From Anaerolineaceae bacterium (GTDB lineage: Bacteria > Chloroflexota > Anaerolineae > Promineifilales > Promineifilaceae): a stretch of DNA of 57,305 bases. The position numbers and the translations under genes are program-made. The DNA lies in NCBI GenBank assembly GCA_002699125.1, contig PABI01000131.1:1-57305 (forward strand). Direction: 5' to 3'. The notes beneath the pieces were generated by a model. That model saw only the letters and a program-made list of their open reading frames with translations, searched no databases and had not been told where the DNA came from. This document shows, one piece after another, positions 15,962-25,515 of the stretch. Position 1 is the stretch's first letter, and each line of letters begins with the position of its first letter.

Positions 15962-17021
15962 CACATGCTGGATCCAATACTCGCATTCCCCTCTGTAATT
16001 CTTTAGTCCATTCCATTTCAGAGAGCAAGTAGTCTGCCACTATTTCTGGTGTGTAGATGGCTCCTTTTTTCTTTCGTTCGAAAATAAATTGTTCGTAAAT
16101 TGTAGAAAGAGTTTCGACTGGAATATATTTGAAATTATACGCTTTAAAAGGTAAATGATATTGACGTACAATTTCAGGAACCTCCTCAATTTTGTCTCCA
16201 CGGAAAACTGAAGCAACCCAAGAAACATGTTCATCATTTAATGATTTTTCCGCCTCAAAATCGATCGGAAATATCTGTCCATTGAAGCGAGTTTCTAAAG
16301 CTTCAGTCAAGGTACGCAGGCTAGAAACTGTGGCTTTATATGTAAAAACATCTTGTGGATCTATCCCTTGAAGCTGCAACCACTTATCAGAGAGAATATC
16401 ACGATCCCGGAGGTAACTAAAATAAACATATTTACCGATCAGTGCATGCGCTACTTTAGGCTGTAGCTTGTGCTTTATTAGCAGCGCACCAATTTGTTGT
16501 AAGTTCTGCAATAGCCGTTTGTCTACACGCTGATTTGGATTGAGTTTTTTTCCGTACAGCGACTGCCATATCTCCTTAGAGTCAATAGCAAGTGCAGAAA
16601 AATGCTTTAACAATTGCAATCTTTCAGTGGTGGCTATCGATTCAAGCAGTCCTTTATTCTCAGCACCTGGAGAATAGTTGAAGCCAGTATAAATTCGGAT
16701 TTGTTGAGGTAGTGTAACTATCAGGAATGGTGCGTAGCACAGATTCCACAGGCTTCGGTGTATTTCTTCAGAAGCCTCTTGTGTTTGTGCAGAGGCAATA
16801 TAAACTGCGGGCTGGGCTGGCAAAATACGAGTTTCATCGTTCGGACTTGTCTCGAAGACATAAATGCCATCAACCTTGCCGTCTACATTAATGTCACGAT
16901 TAATGTCACGAGCAGCTCGAAATAAGTGAACCGTTTCCGGTTCAAAGTCATTTTCTTGGCGACGATAATGAGGAGATTGATCGTAGTTAAGCTCGGCTAG
17001 CAATTCTTGTAGCCCTAGCAT
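15962..17021 (-). CDS. DNA methyltransferase, 5' exon (split by group II intron)
   Basis: Exon 1 encodes 353 residues and ends one base into the Gly codon of DPACG (RGMRVLDPACG), motif I of class I SAM-dependent methyltransferases. The stretch LSTIYEQFIFERKKKGAIYT followed by PEIVADYLL is the typical block just before motif I in N6-adenine enzymes of Eco57I/PglX type. The preceding N-terminal 280 residues are a mixed alpha/beta domain with no nuclease motif that I can see. Read through without splicing, six intron residues follow before a stop, so the enzyme needs splicing. AGGAG lies 5 bases before the ATG at 17021. A strong promoter lies upstream. Confidence 0.85.
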
Positions 17022-17097
17022 TTTAACTCCTGGTTTGGTGCGGCAAAAGTCCTTTTCGCTACATTTTAGAGCAGAAATTCACGGTGATGTTGCAACA

Positions 17098-17148
17098 CTA
17101 CAACATTTACATAACTATCATTGTAGAACGTTTGCACTACTGAGTCAA
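17098..17148 (-). promoter_or_regulatory. Promoter and candidate operator of the methyltransferase gene
   Basis: On the minus strand, TTGACT (17148-17143), a 17-base spacer and TACAAT (17125-17120) form a near-consensus sigma-70 promoter. The inverted repeat CTACAA-N17-TTGTAG (17126-17121 and 17103-17098) overlaps the -10 box, and TGTTGCAACA follows. This could be an autoregulatory operator of the kind often found before restriction-modification genes. No controller gene is visible nearby. Confidence 0.7.
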
Positions 17149-17227
17149 TTATTTTATGATGTATTTTGCAGAAAACTGGTCATCTATACTTTTATCCACA
17201 AATGTAACTCAACCAAAGAGAGAAAAA

Positions 17228-17620
17228 TTATAGTGTCTCCAAATTAGCAAACAGATCAACGATGTTGTCGTCGGGGTCTTTGACTTGGGCGTAGCGCTGG
17301 CCCCAGAAGGCGTCCCAGGGTGGTTTGTGGCTCTCGTAGCCAGCGGCGACCACATCTTCGTATAGTTTATCCACTTCGGCCGGACTGTTGCACAAAAAGG
17401 CGATGCCCATGCGATGACCGACCGGCGTTTCCCACGCATCGTTGAAGCTCAAAATTACATCCAGCGAATCCCAGGCCAGGCGCAGGCCACCGGGCAGTGT
17501 GACTTCCACATGGCCCTCGCTATCCATCTCCGCCGGAATTTCCATGCCTAACAGCCTGTAAAACTTCAGCGAGGCGGCCATATCTTTTACCACCAAGCCG
17601 ATTAAATCCAATTTAGCCAT
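17228..17620 (-). CDS. VOC/glyoxalase-fold protein
   Basis: With the ATG at 17620, preceded by GGAGA, the product has 130 residues, the usual single-module VOC length. It shows the two beta-alpha-beta-beta-beta halves: LDLIGLVVKDMAASLKFYR with GHVEVTLPGGLRLAWD, then HRMGIAFLCNSPAEVDKLYE with YAQVKDPDDNIVDLFANL. The ending DPDDNIVDLF is the family hallmark and includes the position that usually binds metal. Such proteins include glyoxalases, dioxygenases and antibiotic-binding proteins; the substrate cannot be read from sequence. It lies 145 bases after the cyclase gene on the same strand. Confidence 0.85.
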   Translation of the reverse strand: MAKLDLIGLVVKDMAASLKFYRLLGMEIPAEMDSEGHVEVTLPGGLRLAWDSLDVILSFNDAWETPVGHRMGIAFLCNSPAEVDKLYEDVVAAGYESHKPPWDAFWGQRYAQVKDPDDNIVDLFANLETL

Positions 17621-17765
17621 TTGGGTCTCCTTTTTTAACGCAGAGGTGCGGAGGCGCAGAGAGTTAGGTTGCTGGTAAACAGGGCTTTCTAGTTTGTCCT
17701 TGCTCTTGCGGTCTCCTAACCGTAATAAGGCGAACATGCGTGCTGATTTTACAATGGATTTTGTT

Positions 17766-18425
17766 TTACACAAGGCCAAAAGCGCGCACGGGAAAAGTGC
17801 CAAAAGCCTTGACTTTGACCGGGACGGCGAAGAAGCGGAAGTTGTCATCGGGTAGGGCGTGGAGCGGGGCGAGGTGCTCCACAATGGGAATTTCGTGGTG
17901 CAGCAGAGTGGAGTGGACGGGGCGGCTGCCGTCGTCGGTGTCGTCGATGTTGTAGGAGTCGATGCCTACCAGAACTGCGCCGGATTTTTGTAGATAGACG
18001 GCCGTTTCCCCCGTCAAAAACGAATGCCCCGCAAAATATTGCTCCGTGTGCCAATGCTGCGACCAGCCGGTATCGAACAGAACGGCTTTGCCCTGTACAT
18101 TTTTGTTTTGCAGCAGATCGGGGTGGAGGGAACGGCCGTATCCTTCCGGCACGCGAATTACCACACAATCTAGATTGGCCAGCGACGTTAAGGGCAGCTC
18201 CGCCAAATCCTTGCCGTCGGCATAGCGATGGAACGGTGCATCCACGTAAGTGCCGGTGTTGGCCACCATCTCAATCTTGCCGATGTGGAACTCTGTGCCC
18301 TCAGCGTAATGCTCTCGCGACGCTTCCCGGCTGAGATAGTCACAAATGACCGGCGCGGGTAATCCTTTGTACGTAACCAAGCCATCGGCTACCGTGTGGC
18401 TGACATCAATTAATTTTTCAGACAT
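17766..18425 (-). CDS. Cyclase/kynurenine formamidase-family metal hydrolase
   Basis: The 219-residue protein fits the cyclase family (KynB-like): start LIDVSHTVADGLVTYKG, then the metal-site region MVANTGTYVDAPFHRYADGK, GKAVLFDTGWSQHW, LVGIDSYNIDDTDDG and LHHEIPIVEHLAPLHAL. The standard signature HTGTHxDxPxH is changed: the first histidine is Asn and the second Tyr, while Asp and the last His remain. This places it in a variant subfamily that may bind metal differently. AGGAAGTG lies before the ATG. Kynurenine formamidase activity should not be assumed. Confidence 0.8.
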   Translation of the reverse strand: MSEKLIDVSHTVADGLVTYKGLPAPVICDYLSREASREHYAEGTEFHIGKIEMVANTGTYVDAPFHRYADGKDLAELPLTSLANLDCVVIRVPEGYGRSLHPDLLQNKNVQGKAVLFDTGWSQHWHTEQYFAGHSFLTGETAVYLQKSGAVLVGIDSYNIDDTDDGSRPVHSTLLHHEIPIVEHLAPLHALPDDNFRFFAVPVKVKAFGTFPVRAFGLV

Positions 18426-18450
18426 GGGTCACTTCCTTTTGGATCTATCG

Positions 18451-18670
18451 GTCTTTTCAAAATAGCTTACCCCTTGTCATGCTGAAAGCGGCCACACCGC
18501 GCACGGCGTTCTATGAGTAAAGAAACGGCATCTAAATGGCCTTGTTTCTGAGTAACGAAGTGAAGCATCCCTACGGCGCAACAATAGAATGCATTGGGTC
18601 CGTGAGCAAAGGTCCTGATGGGCAAAATTTAGAGAGATTCTTCATTTCGCTTCGCTCCATTCAGAATGAC
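18451..18670. repeat. Intergenic dispersed repeats (CTTCG...CAGAATGACA family)
   Basis: The 313-base gap 18426-18738 holds no gene. It contains CTTGTCATGCTGA (18474), AACGAAGTGAAGCATCCCTA (18555-18574) and GATTCTTCATTTCGCTTCGC followed by TCCATTCAGAATGACA. Related copies lie near 21241-21277 and 36391-36488. These are degenerate copies of a repeat with internal complementarity. Confidence 0.6.
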
Positions 18671-18738
18671 AAATTCGCAAGAAATTATATAGTATGACGT
18701 AAGGTTGTGATTGAAACGAATATTGAAAGTGAGGGCAA

Positions 18739-20403
18739 ATGAACAACAAAGAAACGGCCGATGTGATCATTGTAGGTGCGGGTCTGGCCGGCCTGGTGGC
18801 TGCCGCTGAGTTAGGGGATGCCGGTAAGGGGGTGATCATCGTGGAGCAGGAAGGCGAAAATTCGGTTGGTGGCCAGGCATTTTGGTCGTTGGGCGGGCTG
18901 TTTTTTGTGGACAGTCCGGAACAGCGGCGCATGGGCATCAAAGACAGCCCGGAATTGGCCTGGCAAGATTGGCTGGGATCGGCCCAGTTCGATCGCCCTG
19001 AGGATGAATGGCCGCGCCGGGTGGCCGAAGCCTACATTGAATTTGCCGCCGGGGAGATGCGCCCCTGGCTTTATGAGCAGGGGATGCGCTGGTTTCCCAT
19101 TGTGGGTTGGGCCGAACGCGGTGGCGCGCAGGCGCACGGGCATGGCAACTCGGTGCCCCGTTTTCATATCACCTGGGGGACGGGTCCAGGTGTGGTCGCC
19201 CCATTTGAGCGGCGCGTGCGGGAGCACATGGGCAACGGATTGATTGCGCTCAAGTGTCGTCACCGGGTGAGTAACTTGGTGCGGACAAACGGCCGTATCA
19301 GCGGCGTCGCTGGCGAAATACTGGAACCTTCCACCGTGGAGCGCGGGCAGCAGTCCGGCCGTGCGGTCATTGGCGAGTTTGAACTAGCGGGTTCGGCCGT
19401 GATCATCGCCTCCGGCGGCATTGGTGGCAACCATGAACTGGTACGGCAAAATTGGCCAACGGAACGGCTGGGTTCCGCGCCCAAACAGATGATCTCCGGG
19501 GTGCCGCATCATGTAGACGGCCGTATGCTGGCCATCACCCAAAAAGCAGGCGGCGCGATCATCAACAGCGACCGCATGTGGCATTACACGGAGGGAATCA
19601 AAAACTGGTCGCCCATCTGGCCGCAGCATGGCATTCGCATTTTGCCCGGCCCTTCTTCGCTCTGGTTTGATGCGCTGGGCGAACGGCTGCCGGCTCCCTA
19701 CCTGCCCGGCTTCGACACGCTGGGCACGCTCAGGCACATTTTGTCCACCGGCTTTGACTACTCCTGGTTCATTCTCAGCCAAAAAATCATCGAAAAAGAG
19801 CTTGCCCTGTCTGGCTCTGAGCAAAATCCGGATTTAACGTCGGGAGGCTGGCTGACGGTTATTCGCAGCCGGTTGGCGGGCGGCGCGCCTGCGCCCGTAG
19901 AGGCGTTTAAGCAGCACGGCGAGGATTTTCTTGTGCGCGACAATTTGCGCGATTTGGTAACGAAAATGAATGAGCTGGTGGGTGAGGATCGGTTGGATTA
20001 CGGCCGTATCCACCACCAAATCACCGCCCGCGATCGTGAAATGGACAATCCCTTCAGCAAAGACGCTCAAATCCTGGCCATTCACGGAGCGCGCAACTAC
20101 CTTGGGGATAAGCTGGTGCGCACAGCCCGTCCCCACAAAATCCTGGATCCGACCGCCGGTCCTCTCATTGCCGTACGGCTCAACATTCTTACGCGTAAAA
20201 CCCTGGGCGGCCTGCACACCAATCTAAATGCCCAAGTGCTGGATGCCAATGGAGAGCCGGTGCCTGGCCTGTATGCCGCGGGTGAAGTGGCCGGTTTTGG
20301 CGGCGGTGGTTACCATGGCTACAATGCGTTGGAGGGAACGTTCCTGGGCGGCTGTATTTTTTCGGGACGACATGCCGGGCGACATGCGGCGGCCAATGTT
20401 TGA
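18739..20403 (+). CDS. FAD-binding dehydrogenase (fumarate reductase/ketosteroid dehydrogenase-like flavoprotein)
   Basis: The 554-residue protein opens with the Rossmann dinucleotide motif DVIIVGAGLAGLVAAAELGD and the ribose-binding glutamate in VIIVEQEG. NSVGGQAFWSLGGLFFVDS is the conserved flavoprotein loop. The C-terminal FAD-binding return is VPGLYAAGEVAGFGGGGYHG followed by LEGTFLGGCIFSGRHAG. These signatures match putative FAD-binding dehydrogenases near 3-ketosteroid-delta1-dehydrogenase. A steroid substrate is not implied. Likely soluble or peripheral. It has three ACGGCCGT octamers, so it looks native. Confidence 0.85.
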   Translation: MNNKETADVIIVGAGLAGLVAAAELGDAGKGVIIVEQEGENSVGGQAFWSLGGLFFVDSPEQRRMGIKDSPELAWQDWLGSAQFDRPEDEWPRRVAEAYIEFAAGEMRPWLYEQGMRWFPIVGWAERGGAQAHGHGNSVPRFHITWGTGPGVVAPFERRVREHMGNGLIALKCRHRVSNLVRTNGRISGVAGEILEPSTVERGQQSGRAVIGEFELAGSAVIIASGGIGGNHELVRQNWPTERLGSAPKQMISGVPHHVDGRMLAITQKAGGAIINSDRMWHYTEGIKNWSPIWPQHGIRILPGPSSLWFDALGERLPAPYLPGFDTLGTLRHILSTGFDYSWFILSQKIIEKELALSGSEQNPDLTSGGWLTVIRSRLAGGAPAPVEAFKQHGEDFLVRDNLRDLVTKMNELVGEDRLDYGRIHHQITARDREMDNPFSKDAQILAIHGARNYLGDKLVRTARPHKILDPTAGPLIAVRLNILTRKTLGGLHTNLNAQVLDANGEPVPGLYAAGEVAGFGGGGYHGYNALEGTFLGGCIFSGRHAGRHAAANV

Positions 20404-20508
20404 TTGCTATTTGATAGTTAAAAGTTAGTAAACGGCCGAATCTCCCGCTAAAATTTATGCTACGCTACAAACATTATTGAACCACAAGGTTGAAACGGGA
20501 GTTGCTCA

Positions 20509-21180
20509 ATGAACAAAGCCAGAAAATTAGCTACAAACGTCATGGGGTATACGGTTGGGGAAGAAATTGCCAACAGCGTCACCCACGGCATTGGTGCCGT
20601 ACTCAGCGTGGCCGGGCTCACCTTATTGGTAGCGTTGGCTACCATCTATGGTGATGTGTGGCGCGTGGTCAGCTTTAGCATTTATGGCAGCAGTCTTGTT
20701 CTGCTCTATCTGGCCTCAACGTTGTATCACAGCATTCAACATCCCAAAGCCAAGCGCATCCTGCGCATTTTTGATCATTCGGCCATCTATTTGCTGATCG
20801 CCGGAACCTACACACCGTTTACCCTGGTGAGTATGCGCGGCCCGTGGGGGTGGACCATGTTTGGCGTGGTGTGGGCGCTGGCGCTGCTGGGCATCGCCTT
20901 CAAAACCGTCTTTATTGGCCGGTATGAAAAGTTGGCAACGGCCGCTTACGTGCTAATGGGTTGGCTGGTGGTGTTTGCCTTCAAGGAAATGCTCGTCACC
21001 GTTCCCCCTGGCGGTGTGCTCTGGCTGGTCATTGGCGGCGTGGTGTATACCTTGGGCGTGATCTTCTACGCTTGGGAAAAGCTGCCCTACAATCACGCCA
21101 TCTGGCACCTGTTTGTGCTGGGCGGCTCCATCTGCCACTTTTTTGCAATTTTGTTTCACGTCCTGCCGGTAAAGCAGTAA
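20509..21180 (+). CDS. Hemolysin III / PAQR-family membrane protein
   Basis: The 223-residue protein has seven transmembrane segments and the family motifs: EEIANSVTHGIGAVLSVAGL near the N terminus, YLASTLYHSIQHPKAKRIL, DHSAIYLLIAGTYTPF, and HLFVLGGSICHFFAILFHVL at the end. The Ser-Xn-His, Asp and HxxxH residues form the zinc site proposed for PAQR proteins. Bacterial members (YqfA, HlyIII) probably influence membrane lipid homeostasis; haemolysis is not implied. GGGAG lies 7 bases before the ATG. Confidence 0.9.
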   Translation: MNKARKLATNVMGYTVGEEIANSVTHGIGAVLSVAGLTLLVALATIYGDVWRVVSFSIYGSSLVLLYLASTLYHSIQHPKAKRILRIFDHSAIYLLIAGTYTPFTLVSMRGPWGWTMFGVVWALALLGIAFKTVFIGRYEKLATAAYVLMGWLVVFAFKEMLVTVPPGGVLWLVIGGVVYTLGVIFYAWEKLPYNHAIWHLFVLGGSICHFFAILFHVLPVKQ

Positions 21181-21238
21181 GCAAATTTTGGCGATAAAAT
21201 CAAAGAGTACGCAGATTTTCTGGATTTTTCATCAGTTT

Positions 21239-21277
21239 AGTCCGTAGGGATTCTTCGCTGCGCTCAGAATGACATGC
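21239..21277 (+). repeat. Dispersed repeat copy
   Basis: Contains ATTCTTCGCTGCGCTCAGAA followed by TGACATG, the cleanest copy of the repeat family also seen near 18640 and 36480. It lies between two convergent genes. CTTCGCTGCGCTCAG is partly self-complementary. Confidence 0.6.
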
Positions 21278-21295
21278 AAATGATCGAAAATTGTA

Positions 21296-22450
<1,155 letters not shown>

Positions 22451-22522
22451 CTGATTCTCCTATTTGGTGGACACAGTTAAGCATGAGCGGATTGCTGGAG
22501 AGATTATAAAGGTGCGGGGGAG

Positions 22523-22613
22523 AAGTTTGCAAGTGGGCGAGTTTGCCAGTTTGCGAGTAGGCGGGTTTGCCACTGTAATGTACTCCCAAACCCGCCACTC
22601 GTATACTCGTCCA
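22523..22613. repeat. Word-repeat hairpin between pepA and the GCS2 gene
   Basis: Exact arms GGCGGGTTTG (22560-22569) and CAAACCCGCC (22587-22596), with further GCGAGT/ACTCG pairing outside. The left part repeats GGCGAGTTTGCCAGTTTGCG words. It may terminate pepA transcription. Confidence 0.6.
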
Positions 22614-22615
22614 CG

Positions 22616-24112
22616 CTACGCCCAATTGCGCAAAAATTCAACCAGCAGGCGAACGCCGTAGCCGGTGCCGCCGCGCGGTGTGTAGCCGTTCTCTGTTTCG
22701 CTGAGGGCCATGCCGGCAATGTCCAGATGGACCCAGGGGTAATCAATAAACTGTTTGAGGAACATAGCCGAAGTGGACACCCCGCCAAAACGGCCGCCGC
22801 TGTTTTTGATGTCGGCCACGTCTGATTTGATTGCTTCTTTGTAATCGTCCCACAGGGGCAGGGGCCAGACGCGCTCGTGCACGGCCGTTCCCGCTGCCAC
22901 CAACTTATCCCGCAAACTATCTTCCGTGCTGAACAGCCCAGCGGCCATATTGCTGCCCAGGGCAACCACGCAGGCGCCCGTCAGCGTCGCCAGATCGATG
23001 ACCGCTTTGGGGTTGTAGCGCGTGGCGTACACCAGCCCGTCGGCCAGCACCATGCGCCCTTCGGCGTCGGTGGAGATAATTTCAACGGTAGTATTGTTGC
23101 TGATAGTGATAACGTCGGCCGGACGGTAGGCGTTGGCATCGGGCATGTTTTCGGTGCAGGGGGTAATGCCAATGACACGCAGCGGCAGATCCATGGCCCC
23201 TACCACTTTCATCGCACCCAAAACGGCCGCTGCGCCACCCATGTCTGATTTCATCGCTTCCATCTTGGCCGAGGGCTTGATGGAAATGCCCCCGGTGTCG
23301 AAGGTGATGCCTTTGCCTACCAGAACGATGGTGTCTAAATCTTCGCGGTCAGCATTGTGTTCCAACACGATAAATTTGGGTGGTTCGCCCGCACCTTTGG
23401 CCACGGCCAAAAAGCCGCCCATGTTGTGTTCGGCCGCCCAGGCGCGGTCGCCGATGGTGATTTTAAGGTTGTGTTCTTTGGCGATGGATTCGGCCGTTTC
23501 CGCCATTTTTGTCGGCGTGGCTACGTTCGGCGGCATGTTTACTAAATCGCGCGCCACCGCGACGCCGGCGGCAATTGCCTGCGCCTGCTGGCCGCCCGCC
23601 TCGATGGCTGCCAGTTTGCTGCCGTCGAACTCCACCACGGTAAGCGACTCGATCTCGTGCGGTGGCTCCGACTCTTTTTTGGTGGCGGCAAAGCGGTAGA
23701 GTGTTAGTAAGCTGCCTTCTATTGTGGCTTGTGCGGCCGTTTGCACATCTAAACCGCCCACGCCTGCCCCGTGAACAATCGTGGCCACGTTTTTGGCCTT
23801 GAGCTGGTGTGCTTGTTTAATGCTATTGGCGGCTGCCTGGCGCACGCCTTCCAAATCGAAAAGGTCTCGCTTGCCCAGGCCCACCACCAGCACACGCGTG
23901 GCGGGCACCGCGCCGCGCGGATAAACAACGCCTACTTCGCCTACTTTGCCGGTCAGGTCGCCGCTGGCAATCAGTTCGCTAATCGCGCCATCCAGTGCCT
24001 TGTCCACCGCGCCGGTAGCACCGCTAGGAGTCGTCACGTCATCAAACAAGTTCACGATGAGGGTGTCGGCTTCATGAGCCTGAATTTCACCCTGGCTAAC
24101 ATTTATTTTCAT
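22616..24112 (-). CDS. pepA: Leucyl aminopeptidase (M17)
   Basis: From the ATG at 24112 (AGGAG 3 bases upstream) the protein has 498 residues, normal for PepA. The catalytic domain shows VGKGITFDTGGISIKPS, MKSDMGGAAAVLGAM, the hallmark NTDAEGR-type loop as ISTDAEGRMVLADGL, and DLATLTGACVVALG. These supply the lysine, aspartates, glutamate and arginine of the two-zinc site. It removes N-terminal residues from peptides in the cytoplasm, as a hexamer in the family. The standard N in NTDAEGR is Ser here. The start at 24178 would add an unlikely 22 residues. Confidence 0.95.
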   Translation of the reverse strand: MKINVSQGEIQAHEADTLIVNLFDDVTTPSGATGAVDKALDGAISELIASGDLTGKVGEVGVVYPRGAVPATRVLVVGLGKRDLFDLEGVRQAAANSIKQAHQLKAKNVATIVHGAGVGGLDVQTAAQATIEGSLLTLYRFAATKKESEPPHEIESLTVVEFDGSKLAAIEAGGQQAQAIAAGVAVARDLVNMPPNVATPTKMAETAESIAKEHNLKITIGDRAWAAEHNMGGFLAVAKGAGEPPKFIVLEHNADREDLDTIVLVGKGITFDTGGISIKPSAKMEAMKSDMGGAAAVLGAMKVVGAMDLPLRVIGITPCTENMPDANAYRPADVITISNNTTVEIISTDAEGRMVLADGLVYATRYNPKAVIDLATLTGACVVALGSNMAAGLFSTEDSLRDKLVAAGTAVHERVWPLPLWDDYKEAIKSDVADIKNSGGRFGGVSTSAMFLKQFIDYPWVHLDIAGMALSETENGYTPRGGTGYGVRLLVEFLRNWA

Positions 24113-24238
24113 TTGCTCCTCCTTGGGAAAATGGGATTTTGCTAATGCCTGTATTGTACCTGCAAATTCACAATGCACTAGACAATCATCTAATCTTTGC
24201 TATGCTTGGTAATCTGTGCAACAGGCTGATAAATCGTT

Positions 24239-24260
24239 GGTCAAGTTTTAAAACTTGACC
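24239..24260. repeat. REP-like 22-bp palindrome
   Basis: A perfect palindrome, GGTCAAGTTTT then its reverse complement, in the context CGTTGG. It belongs with the two palindromes flanking the RAYT gene (33119-33140, 33785-33806). It lies 22 bases before the next ATG, just upstream of its ribosome binding site. Confidence 0.75.
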
Positions 24261-24282
24261 AACAGGTGAAGGAGTTTTTAGT

Positions 24283-25284
24283 ATGAAACTGTTGGTGATT
24301 GGCGGTACACGGTTTTTGGGGCGGGCCATTGTGAATCACGCGCTGGCGGAAGGGCGCGAGGTGACGCTGTTTAACCGGGGGCAGAGCAATCCAGATTTAT
24401 TCGATGGTGAGGTGGAGACGTTAATCGGGGATCGGGATGGGGGATTGGGCGTGTTAAACGGCCGTTCCTGGGACGCCGTCATTGATACCTGTGGTTATTT
24501 CCCACGACTGGTGCGCGATTCGGCCACGTTATTGGCGGATGCTGTGCAGCAATATGTTTTTATCTCCAGCATCTCGGTGTATCCAGAGGAGGCCATGCAG
24601 CAGCCGGGCGTTGATGAACATACGGCCGTCGACACCATCGAAGATGAAACGGTGGAAGAAATAACCGGCGAAACGTACGGCCCGCTTAAAGCGTTGTGCG
24701 AGCAGGCGGCCGAAGCCGCCATGCCGGGTCGCGTGCTCAATGTGCGCGCCGGCCTCATCGTTGGCCCGCACGATCTCTCCGATCGTTTTACCTATTGGCC
24801 CTATCGGGTTGCCCAAGGCGGGGAAGTTCTGGCTCCGGACGATCCCGACTACGACGTGCAATTTATTGACGTGCGCGATTTGGCACAGTGGATTTTGCAC
24901 ATGGTCGAGGTGCAAAAGTCAGGCATTTACAATGTCACGGGGCGAGCTGGTGCCATTACGTTAGGCGATGTGCTAACAACCAGCCGCGAGATTTCCGGCA
25001 GTGATGCTACATTTACCTGGGTGGATGGTGCATTTCTGGAGGAGAATGAGGTGGCACCTTGGTCTCAGCTGCCAATGTACCTGGGTGAGCAGGTGCCGGG
25101 GATCAACCTGGTAAGTTGTGAGAAAGCATTTGCTGATGGGTTGGTGATACGGCCGTTAAGCGAAACGATTCAAGACACGTTAACCTGGCAGGCGACTCGC
25201 CCCGCCGATCATGAATGGCGCGCTGGGCTGAGCCGCGAACGGGAAGCGGAGCTGTTGGCGAAGTGGCATGTTGTAAATGGGTAG
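24283..25284 (+). CDS. NAD-dependent epimerase/dehydratase-like SDR
   Basis: The 333-residue protein begins MKLLVIGGTRFLGRAIVNHA, the GGTxFxGR variant of the Rossmann motif found in the CP41/isoflavone-reductase-like branch of extended SDRs. The catalytic YxxxK of typical SDRs is not clear: TYGPLKALCEQAAE carries a TYGPLK motif, so Tyr and Lys are present with YGPLK spacing. YVFISSISVYPEEA matches the SDR strand with the serine. FIDVRDLAQWILHMVE and IYNVTGRAGAITLGDVL are also family-typical. Substrate unknown. GGAG is well placed. Confidence 0.8.
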   Translation: MKLLVIGGTRFLGRAIVNHALAEGREVTLFNRGQSNPDLFDGEVETLIGDRDGGLGVLNGRSWDAVIDTCGYFPRLVRDSATLLADAVQQYVFISSISVYPEEAMQQPGVDEHTAVDTIEDETVEEITGETYGPLKALCEQAAEAAMPGRVLNVRAGLIVGPHDLSDRFTYWPYRVAQGGEVLAPDDPDYDVQFIDVRDLAQWILHMVEVQKSGIYNVTGRAGAITLGDVLTTSREISGSDATFTWVDGAFLEENEVAPWSQLPMYLGEQVPGINLVSCEKAFADGLVIRPLSETIQDTLTWQATRPADHEWRAGLSREREAELLAKWHVVNG

Positions 25285-25515
25285 GTAGTATGTGGCAGAT
25301 GATGCATAAATTGACATAACTTTTTACTTCTTACTTGCCACTGCTTACTTTTTACTTTTCACTGGGCGAGGCAGGTGGAGATGCGGCTGTGTTGTTTGGC
25401 AAAGGTTTTATCCACCTGCCTCGCCCCTACTTCCATGTTGCCGCCATCCCCCCTGTGTTGTATGATCCCGCCTCTACACTTTGCCTTGCCCACAGGCATC
25501 CTTGGAGGTCCCACT

